NCBI GenBank assembly: GCA_003255025.1
Contig: QANY01007306.1
Location: forward strand, 616,273 to 680,272
Length of the DNA: 64,000 nt
Reading direction: 5' to 3'
From: Datisca glomerata
Taxonomy: Eukaryota; Streptophyta; Magnoliopsida; Cucurbitales; Datiscaceae
Part shown: positions 54,633 to 64,000 of the stretch, one piece after another
Layout of the letters: each line of letters opens with the position of its first letter
How positions within the stretch are numbered: position 1 is the stretch's first letter
The notes under the pieces: generated by a model
Told to the model about the DNA's origin: nothing
The model's input: only the letters and a program-made list of their open reading frames with translations
Databases searched by the model: none
Translations under genes and position numbers: made by a program

Positions 54633-56581
54633 AATAATAGCTGAAAAATAAAACATGCATAATTCATTATAATTGAAATAAATATTTAGAATTCGGAAAG
54701 TAAACGTGATGCATGAGTGTATTATTAAACACATAAATTTACCATTTATTAATCCACGATAAAACAACCAAATAATTAATGTGTCACCTTAGGGTCGATC
54801 AGATTAATCTCAGACTCTCTATGAGACATTCTCATCCTTTTTAATTAAAAATTAAAATATCTCATATTTTCTCCTTTAACAATAAGGTATCATTTATTCA
54901 GTCATATCACAATTATCCACATGAAAGCTTAATTGTGACTGTGTGTAACCCATTATTTCAAATTTCATGACTTGATTTAGAATATGCCGCATTAGGGTCG
55001 GTTAAAACTAGACTATATCATTTAGTTCTATCTTTTTAAGAAGTTTAACCTGGGTATGGATACAGTTCAAAATCTTTCTTACAAGGATGGAAATAAAGCC
55101 ATCACGAGACACTCACTGTACCTCACAATATTGTACTAATAATGGAGACCATAAGTTATATTGTCATATCAACATTCTCTCACTTACTATTTTAAGATAA
55201 TGTGTTTCTATTTTAACTGATCAATTAATTCTAAATTAATTACTAGTTAAAATAAAATAATAACCCTATAAATGTTAAAGTAAGAGTTAATCCAATCTAA
55301 TAGTTCTAAGTTCATTTAACCTTCTTAAGAGCCTAAGTGATAATTAGGTGAACACAGATTAATTAATTAATTACATTCATCAAACTTTAATAGAACTCTT
55401 TTACTAAAGTTGGTTATCCTAAATCTTACTATAGCCTTTAGAGTGGTGCGATTACCAGGTTTTAACTAATTAAAAATTAGCAGTTTACATGCCAATTGAT
55501 TTCTCAAAACAATTCTTATAAACATATTAGGATAATACTAATAAATAATGTTTCTACTGATGATGCATGATTAAATAAAACAGTCTGGAGTTTCATGCAT
55601 GACATGTGATCGACTAATGCATGGTCATATTAACAATTATATCAACGAATATTTATTTAACAATTAAATAAAATGATAATAGACCGAGTGATTATTGCAT
55701 ATTTTTGAAATACAACAATTGAAATAAAGAAATAAAATTACAAAGAGGACTTCAAAATTACATAATTTCAAAATATCTCCTTCTCCACCTAATCTCCATA
55801 TTTATAATCTTCAATCTTCGAAAAACCCCTTTTAATTAGGAAAATCTTAATTAAAAATTGTCTCTATAATTATCTTTCAAAAATTATTGAAATTAACTTA
55901 GTCAATAAATAATTTATTGACTTGGTCAAACTCAATCAATTAATTAATCTTTAATTTTCATAAAATTAAAAATTAAAAATTAATTTTAAAATTACATTAA
56001 TTTCAAATTTTAAAAGATAATAGATAGAGTTAGGGTTATCATCAAACCCTGTAGTGATAGGATAAGTTGGTATCAGGGTTTCTGCGAAACTTACTCAAAT
56101 GTGACAACAGATGCCACCAACGATAAGACTTTCTTACGCCGCCGATCGGCACCACATACCACCCTTACCCACCAATGGCCACTACGAGCCTCCTTCATCA
56201 GGCAAGGCGGTGCCACCACCGAAGATGATTTTTTCAGCGGCGCCAGTGCAGGAAATCCTATTTCCAGTATCGGCGCTAGAATTCTATTGGAATTCCTATT
56301 TTTTTCCATCCGCCTCGTGCGTTCTTCATCTTCTCACGATCGAATTAATTATAATTAAATATTCAAAATAATTTACAAAAATTCCTACCCTAAAACGGAT
56401 TACAAAGCACAAAAACTGACCCAATAATCACCATACAATTAATGATCCATTATTTAACCGTACATTCAAAAAATAAACCATAGATTCATTCACATATATC
56501 AAAATATATATATGAAGAGTGCAAACACACCCACACAGTATTTAATATACAAATATATATAATGACCGTTTTGATATCAAT
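54633..56581 (-). other. Leader of copia 4
   Basis: About 1.95 kb of mostly AT-rich, non-coding sequence between the gag start and the 5' LTR, long for a copia leader. It contains a GC-rich island (see 56095-56300). No gene supported. Confidence 0.5.
56095..56300. other. GC-rich island of foreign composition in the copia 4 leader
   Basis: Within very AT-rich DNA this ~205-bp block has ACGCCGCCGATCGGC, GGCAAGGCGGTGCC and AGCGGCGCCAGTGC. Three overlapping reading frames are open because of composition. No family recognised. It may be captured host sequence. Confidence 0.45.
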
Positions 56582-58709
56582 TGTTGGAAAACGCGGCGCG
56601 CACGCGACGGAAGTGTTTTTTAATTAATAATAAAGAATCTTTTTCGATAAAAGATTACAAGTGCGACACAACGGTTTCTAAAAAATAAAATTTTTTATTG
56701 AAATTTTTTTTCAATAAGGATCCATTATATATTTATATATTAAATCAAAGACATACATGGATACAAATCATATACCTCTTGTAATCCATATCAAGCATCC
56801 TTATAAACCAGCGATTCTGCATTTCCACGAACAACGGACTTTGAGATCCACACCAAGATCTTCCAAACCAATCCCCAAACGCATTAGGACGTGTGTGGGC
56901 ACGTAGAATAATTCAAAGATACGTTTTCTATCTCTAGATGTATTCAACACATGAAATCTAGAGATTTTCTGAGAATGATTAATTTTAGTGAGACAGCACC
57001 CTAAAAGAATACAACGATGATTCTTTCAGAGTTCTTGTTTAACTTTTAATCACAGAGAGAAAACACTCTGACAGCAACTGTGTTCTCAACTCAATTATCT
57101 GATTCATCAAATAATGTCATTAGAATAATTTCAGTATATTTTTTAGATAATGGCATATCATAGTTTTTAGGGATAATTGAAAATAATATTTAATCATAAA
57201 ATTGTCATTGTAGTGAGACTCACTGTAACTGTGTACAACTGCAGTGCCACACGACACTGTAATGTGTCGTGAGGTACCACAATGTCTCATAGCATTACAA
57301 TATTGTACCCCTACTATTGTAGTGCCACATAGCACTATAGTAGTCCATGTCAATCTATGATTCTCAATCAGTGATTGACACGTGGCAATTACAGTGAGTT
57401 ACATATTTATTTTAATAAGATAAATATCTAAATATCAGTTAATTTAAAATTAGCATATCTCATTATCCCTATCAACTAACTTATCTGTTATTTCTCAAAT
57501 AACAAATTTAGTTGATTCAAATTATTATCTAATAATAATTTATAATTATCTAATTTCACAAAATTATATATATAACTGAAAATCTATATATAAATGATTT
57601 AATTAATTAATCACACATAATTATCTCATAATTATGCACTTGCCCTAGAATGAAATTCCTTTCGCAAGTGAGTATTTTTCTCATGTCCTGAAATATTAAC
57701 ATCCTAGACTGCGTAGTACAGAGATGACTTGGAAACTATAAACCTATAATCCTAAGCTCCAATAAACTAGATTATTAATTAAACTTTTTAATTAAATATT
57801 TTTATTTATTAATTCTATTATTACTCCATTATAAATATGAAATTGCACTCTGAGAGATAATAGAATGTATTTACAGACTATTCTCATGTCGGCCATTGAT
57901 ATAATCATTTCACATAGTTTTATCCTCTAATTATAGGTTCGTAAATTAATACTAGTCAAAATTATCATTTTACTTTTCTAATTATCTATTGATCCTTAAG
58001 TACCATTAATTGATTAGTGAATGACTAATTTATAATCGCATTATAAATTTGAGCTCAATAACCATTGAATTCCAGAATTAACACTTAAGGGAACCAATAT
58101 GATCCGTTAGGAAAGCTTGGATTCCAAATCTAGTAAGATCATGTTTTCAACAATCCATATCACTGAATCTCCAAAACAAAAGTCATTAGCATGTTTTACA
58201 AACAAATCTCAACGAGTGAATCAAAAGATCCAGTAGACATGCATAGGAGTTCATGACTATTCAGGATTCAGACTGATCTACGTATGATCATCAAATTGAT
58301 GTGTACTAAATCTTTATGATAAACGGTACGTTAATAAGGATATTATTTTACATCGGTCATGTCATATATAATCTTATTATATATAAAGTACATTCACTAA
58401 GATGGCTATCCAAACTAATGATTCAAATCTAGATCACATGCATTCATAATGCTTAATGAACCATATTAGCAATCATTCATTAAAGATTTCATACTTTAAT
58501 ATGTGGCTGACAATTTTATTCATTATTTATTATCTTAATCCTATCGTACTAATATAAGATCATAGTCTCGTTAATGAATATGAAATTTTCAGATATTTAT
58601 ATAAATTATTCAGCAATAATTGAAAAGAACAATTATAAGAAAAATGTAATTCCATTGAATTTCATATTAAAAAGTCAATACACATGCTTTGAGGGCATAA
58701 CCCTCAATA
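56582..58709 (-). repeat. 5' LTR of copia 4, full-length (2,128 bp)
   Basis: Plus-strand start TGTTGGAAAACGCG, end CATAACCCTCAATA (the terminal TG is mutated to TA on the minus strand). Reverse-complement match to the LTR of copia 3. It contains a decayed AGTGCCAC repeat at 57225-57350. Confidence 0.85.
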
Positions 58710-61071
58710 TTGGTTTCCTATTCCCCGCTTGGAGTATTTATTATATCATATTAGTGGTGCTATTATGTTCACTAAACTTGATTTAAAGAGTGATTACTAC
58801 CAGATTTGGGGTAGGCCTGGGGATGAGTGGAAAACAACTTTTAAAACTCGTGAGGGGTTGTATGAGTGGTTTGTGATGCCCTTTGTGTTGTCTAATTCCC
58901 CCAGCACATTTATGTGCGTGATGAATCAATTGTTAAGGCCTTTTATTGGGAGATTCATGGTATTATATTTTGATGATATTCTAATTTATAGCATTAACTC
59001 TAAAGAACATCTGCAGCATATGAGAGAGGCTTTAGTTGTGCTCCGCAGAGAACAATTTTATGCAACAAAGAAGAAGTGCATGTTTATGACTCTAAGGGTG
59101 CCATTTTTAGGGTATGGTAGGCTATGGTTGAGGCAGTGAAGCAGTGGCCAAGACAAAAAACAATTACTAAAGTCAGGAGTTTTCATGGCCTTGTGTCTTT
59201 TTATAGGCATTTTATCCCTCATTTCAGCAGTATTATGGCATTGATATTGCATGAAGGGGAGTAGGTTTACATGGACTTAGAGAATTAGCATTTTGATCGA
59301 TTACGGAATGCCTTTTAATCGATTTTAGTGTTGCTAGATTTTGCACAACCATTTGAGTTACAGATCGACGCTTCTAAGGTTGGGATTGGAGCAGTATTGA
59401 GTTAGAGTAGTAGACCGGTGTCCTATTTCAGTGAGAAGCTGACCGACGCCAAATTCAGATACAATACATATGATGTTGGGTTTTATGCAACAGTGTAGGC
59501 TGTAAAACATTGACGACATTACATGTTTCAAAGGGAATTCATATTATATATCGATCATGATTCTTTAAGGCACTTGCATAGACAGGATAAAGTGTCCCCT
59601 AGACATGAGAGATGTGTTGCTTATTTAGACAAATTCACTTTTGTGGTCAAATACAAGCCTGGGATAACCAATCAAGTCGCAGATGCATTGAGCATATGAG
59701 TAGCTTGCTGGTTAGTATAAAGGTTGAGGTACCTGGTTTTGACTCTTTTTGTGATTTGCTTGCCGCTGATACTCATTTCTCTGTGGTTCTCCAAGATGTG
59801 CAAACTGGAAATAAAATAGATTTCTTGTTACATGATGGATTTCTGTTTAAGGGGAATCAGCTTTATATCCCAAATTATAGCTTGCAATTACAGATTATCA
59901 GAAAACTTCATGGTGAGGGCAAAGTCATCATGGATAGACCATTGCAACTAGTGCAATCATTGTATTTTTGGCTCGTCATGCACAAGGAGAATGAGAAATA
60001 TGTGCAAAGGTGCAAGATTTGCCAAGTGTCTAAGGGTTCTGCCACTAATGCAGGGTTATATATACCTTTACCAGTTCTTTCTCAGCCTTGGGTGGATATT
60101 AGTATGGATTTTGTGTTGTGATTACCTCGTACACAGAGAGGTAATGATTCCATATATGTTGTTGTAGATCACTTTTCTAAAATGCTTCATTTTATTCCCA
60201 GCAAGAAAACTACTGATGTTGTTAGTATGGCACAATAATTTTTTCATGAGATGTATCATCTACATGGGCTGCCTACTTCTATTATTTCTGATAGAGATAC
60301 CAGGTTTCCTTACCATTTTTGGCACATCTTGTGGAAGATGGTCAATACAAAGCTCAATTTTAGTAGTCATATCATCCTCATACGGATGGACAGACTGGGG
60401 TTGTCAATAGGTATTTGGGAAATCTTTTGCATTGTTTAGTTGGTGAACATGTCGAGAGTTGGGATCAGAAACTGTGTCGGACAGAGTTTGCTCATAACCA
60501 TGCAGTTATTCGCAGTACAAGGTTCAATCCTTTTCAGGTGGTTTATTCAATCTAGCCGAGGGGACCACTTGATTTGATGACTTTACCAAGTAAGATGAAG
60601 GTCCACGGTAAGGCAATAGATTTTGTAACTGGTTTGTAAGATGTTCACAGGGCAGTTCATGACAATTTGTGTTCAACAAATGCATAGTATAAAGAGGATG
60701 CTGATTAGAAACATCGACATGTGGAGTTTGAGGTTGGAGATTTTATGTGGGAAATCCTGACTAAAGATCATTTTTCAGTTGGTGATTACAACAAGTTGTC
60801 TATCAAGAAGATTGGACCTGCCGAGATTGTTGAGAAGATCAATCCAAATGCCTACAGGTTGAAGTTGTCTAGCCACATTCGTACCCTCATGTGTTCATTG
60901 TTAACCATTTGATTCCTTTCCACAATGACTCTTCTGATGATGATGCTACTGCAAATTCGAGTTCGGATTTTCTCTACCCTAGGGAGAATGATTCGGACAG
61001 TGCAACTTTGGAATTTCTTAAACAAATGGATCGTGGCATACACAGGTCAACTTTCAGAGGGCGTAACTATT
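58710..61071 (+). pseudogene. Ty3/gypsy pol, right part (RT, RNase H, integrase)
   Basis: Continues the gypsy RT after the copia insertion: FPIPRLEYLL, MFTKLDLKSDYYQI, GDEWKTTFKTREGLYEWFVM, MNQLLRPFIGRF and the catalytic LYFDDILIYS (58968). A frame change at about 59115 leads to VRSFHGLVSFYRHFIPHFSS and RNase H with IDASKVGIGAVLS, PVSYFSEKLTDAKF, YIDHDSLRHL. Integrase at 59700-60400: the HHCC finger has lost a His but keeps CKIC. Core residues appear as WVDISMDF and IISDRDTRF. 60721-60900 gives FEVGDFMWEI and KKIGPAEIVEKINPNAYRL, the C-terminal part. No chromodomain was seen. It ends at 61071. Many stops and shifts (59139, 59278, 59403, 59506, 59696, 60119, 60237). Confidence 0.92.
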
Positions 61072-61436
61072 GACTCGGGTTGAGCCACGTGGCCCGTAAG
61101 ATATTAAATCGAAACTTATTCAAAGATCTAAAAAAATTGACGGGTTTCGGACCTAAAAGAAATTGTCTTAAGCCCTTTCAGAGGCCTGAAAGTTATTTTA
61201 TTCACAATTTTAGGGGTTTTTCATAATTTTCCATCTTTGTTAATTTTAGGGTTTTCTGAACAGTATAAATTCATTTTTATTTGGTGTTTGAGACAGTTTT
61301 GATTGATAAGAAACGTTTTCCCCTTTATTCTAATTTTTGGTATTCTTTGTGAATCAACAAAATTATTACCTAAATTCTAGTAATATTAGAATTCGACAGG
61401 TTTTGGAAATTCAATTGCTGGTAATCGCAACGACTC
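61072..61436 (+). repeat. Probable 3' UTR/LTR part of the gypsy element
   Basis: Directly after the pol stop. It has GAGCCACGTGGCCCGTAAG, TTAGGGTTTTCTGAACAGTATAAA, GTTTGAGACAGTTTTGATTG and TAGTAATATTAGAATTCGACAGG, phrases that typify 3' LTRs of this gypsy group. No second LTR is in the window, so ends are uncertain. Confidence 0.5.
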
Positions 61437-64000
61437 AACAACTCTGTAATTACAACATGTCAATAATATAATTCCAATAACAAAGTAAATAAAATAATTA
61501 CCTACGTAAAATATAATGGGCAACGCAACAGTAATATGAAAATAAGGAGAACTCAAATTGAGTCTTGTTTTCATAGTTTCCTTAGAACAGTTACGCCACC
61601 TTACTTGTAGTACTAAAGGTTGATAACGACATCTGTTTCTCAAGATAAAACGGTTGGAGGCAGCTAAAGAGCATCCGACTTCACTACCTTGTTGAACTGA
61701 CTTATCAGAATTTTACCACCAGAGTAACGACTCAGAACCAAGACTTGGATAAATAAATCGAACCAGAAATAAATCGAACCAAAAATAAATCAAACCAAAA
61801 ACTGAATCAGAACCGAGCAAAAATCGAACGAAGAAAAACTTGACCAAAAGAAAGCCAAAAGAGAGAAAAAAGAGAGCTATTGCTTCTAAGTGTGAAAAAT
61901 GAGGAGGGGGAGACCTCATGTTATACTAAAGTAATTGCATCAAATAGATAAGTTTTCAAATTTAGTGGTAAATAGCAGATTTTTGGACGCTACGTCATGA
62001 ACCAGTTGTTGATGATTTCAGTTGGCAATTTTACCCTTTATTTTGACAGATTACGTCATCTGATTTGTGGGCCATTTCACTTTATGAATCATCATTATTT
62101 TAGAAAATTTCAGTTCTAACCATCATTAATATACATTATCTTTAATTTAAATTAAATTGAAATTAATTATTAGATTTGATTACCTTTTTATTGAATCGGT
62201 TATGAAAATTATATTTTCCATAACTGAATAATTGCCATCCAGATTTCTAATAAATTTTAGTAAATTTTTGGGGGATATTTGCTTGGTTTCTTTAGTTCTC
62301 TACATCATTCATGGTAGTATAACTTCATTATTCATTCTCCATTGAAAATTCTTTAAAGCTGCATTGTTAATTTCTTCATTAGAGATTCAATATGAAATGT
62401 ATCTTTTTTGTTCCGTCATTAGTGAATTATCATCGTAATACTCATTATTCTTCTTCCTTGATTAATCTTTTTTATGCACATATTTTTGAATTTTTGTTTG
62501 TTCATTTTATATATATATATATATATATATNATATATATATGTAATGAACTGTATTAGGGTAAATATATATATCACTAATTTACTCAAAAATCATCTATA
62601 TATCACTTATTTACCATTGAATAATCTATTTTTAGTCTTTAGATGTTTGCTTGATCGATAGTTGATGTGAGATGATTTGATTATGGTTAATGGTGGATTA
62701 CTTCAGTCAGTATTTTTTTAGAAATCGGTGATAGAGGATATGAGTCATTTTTATTATGGTTAATTGGTGGCTGACTTGAATTTATTGAAGATGATAGAAG
62801 AAATAAGTTATACCATTTTTCTATTGACAGAGGTTTCCGTTAGTATGAGAGTTATTGATGGCGCCAATGGAATATTTTCCTCTACCATGTAGAACGAAGG
62901 ACTACACAAAATTCAAGGTAATTTTACAAGAAGGACTACACGATGACTTCAATGGAGGTTTCGTCAATGGAGGTTTCGTCGAGAATATTGACCAATTTTT
63001 TAGAGGTTTTCTTGGTTTATGATTGATTGACAAGTGATTTCAGTTAATATTTACCATAGTTAAAGTAGTTTCCATAACCATAGTTTAAGTTTTTTTTTCA
63101 TTTTTCGGTCGGTTTTGATTGGTGGAATTCAAACATAATTATATTTCAATTAATGTAGTTGTTTTGAATGGTTAATGCAGGCGGGATTTTGGCATTTTAA
63201 ATTAGTTTGTTATTAATGGCAACTTCAATTAGATTTTTTTTTCATTTTAAATCTTTCGATAATAAATCAACTGCAATTAAACCATGAATAAGTTATACCT
63301 GTCATAATAGATACACGTATATCACTTATGTATATATTATTTACTATGATATATTGACCGACATTTTATAGTTTTTGAATTTTTTTTTTGTTTTTTGATG
63401 ATTGTTTCCATAAAAATTGTTAGTTTTTATTTATTTTTCCAATATTTCGGTGATTTTTTATTGGGAGAATTTAAAATTGAAATATCTGATTAATTAATGT
63501 GTTTTAGGAAAGTTATTATTGAACCCTTATTTGTAGGATTGATCAATTAAGTCTATCATATTTAAATGATTGATTTCTTTATTTGTACGGTTTGATAACA
63601 CTGATAACTATTATTTCTTTATTTGTAGGGTTTATCAATTAATTCTATCATATTTAAATAACCGATTCACCAAAAAATATAGGGGGTGTTATTTTTCAGA
63701 TGAGGGGTATATTTGACTAAAATTATTGATTATTTAGGAAACTTGCTATTTACTTATAGATCTGAAAAAATCTGTTATTTCTTAATACCCCCTAATATTA
63801 CCTAGTATGTAAAATTTCCCTTTATATTACTCATGGGAAAGCCACCATTAAGGGTATTTAAGTCCCAAAAAATGTTTTGGGTTGTTATACAATATTAAGA
63901 GCCAAAAATATTCATTTCTAGAATATTCTTGTGACTTTTATGCTTCATTTAGAGAAGAATCTAGAGCAAAAGATGGCCCATATAGTGGGCGGACTTTTCA
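61437..64000. other. AT-rich non-coding stretch
   Basis: No gene. It holds short tandem copies of AAATCGAACCA.AAAT (61753-61830), a (TA)n microsatellite with an unresolved base (62508-62541, N at 62531), small direct repeats AATGGAGGTTTCGTC and AAGGACTACAC near 62890-62985, and repeated TTTATTTGTAGGGTTTATCAATTAA-like phrases near 63525-63650. Confidence 0.45.

Larger units (their letters stand above)
51169..58709 (-). mobile_element. Copia element 4, inserted in the gypsy RT, minus strand
   Basis: Left LTR 51169-51932 and right LTR 56582-58709 share their ends and order but differ greatly in length. Inside, gag and pol remnants run on the minus strand. A degenerate primer-binding site (reverse complement of 56565-56581, TTGATATCAAAAC against the usual TGGTATCAGAGC) sits next to the right LTR, and a purine-rich tract (reverse complement of about 51933-51952) next to the left. 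The element lies exactly between gypsy codons for VRYQ and FPIPRL. A clear target duplication cannot be read. Same LTR family as copia 3 but opposite orientation. Confidence 0.88.

Noticed and set aside
56091..56371. Overlapping 72-86-residue frames on both strands
   Set aside because: GC-rich island with several frames open at once. No homology pattern favours any of them.
51164..58714. Target-site duplication of copia 4
   Set aside because: The 5 bp left (TCAGT) and right (TTGGT) of the element do not match well enough to claim.
62392..62661. 89-residue frame
   Set aside because: It spans a (TA)n microsatellite and an N, with no protein-like composition.

Overview
The window is nuclear DNA from a flowering plant, most likely a eudicot. 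It is AT-rich and almost entirely transposable elements. The evidence is the mix of families: CACTA elements with a TNP2-type transposase, Ty1/copia and Ty3/gypsy polyproteins, a FAR1-type MULE transposase, a plant mobile domain (PMD) gene and a Ulp1-type MULE passenger gene, plus plant-type introns. No intact host gene was recognised. The only host-like coding piece is a short frameshifted calmodulin fragment near 44.2 kb. Every large reading frame is broken, so this is a graveyard of nested insertions.

Layout. 0.2-9.3 kb is a three-level nest. A small copia-type LTR element (minus strand, 5-bp target duplication GTACT) has a non-autonomous CACTA element in one LTR (3-bp duplication TAG). 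That CACTA holds a second CACTA carrying a decayed TNP2 transposase (duplication AAA). 9.3-15.4 kb is mostly non-coding, with a 181-bp tandem repeat, a possible MITE and a copia gag relic. 15.4-19.5 kb is a transposon-like structure with very long terminal inverted repeats. It is filled with arrays of a ~21-bp GGTTCACCAAATACGTA-type motif, including a ~1.5 kb foldback.

19.9-29.5 kb looks like remains of one or more MULEs: a PMD gene (plus), a FAR1/MULE transposase fragment with SWIM and CCHC motifs (plus), and a convergent Ulp1/C48 passenger gene (minus). A 92-bp-arm hairpin and a ~150-bp tandem repeat lie between the last two. 32-36 kb is a decayed copia element. 38-44 kb is a copia element with both LTRs. 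45.6-50.5 kb is a third copia, 5'-truncated. 50.5-61.4 kb is a Ty3/gypsy pol split in its reverse transcriptase by a fourth copia (minus strand, same family as the third). 61.4-64 kb is AT-rich with no gene seen.

The pieces do not form a pathway. What unites them is insertion order: gypsy is older than the copia inside it, the small copia element is older than the outer CACTA, and that is older than the inner CACTA. The regions most worth study are the 15.4-29.5 kb MULE-related block with its inverted-repeat architecture, and the structured LTR promoters of the copia elements.
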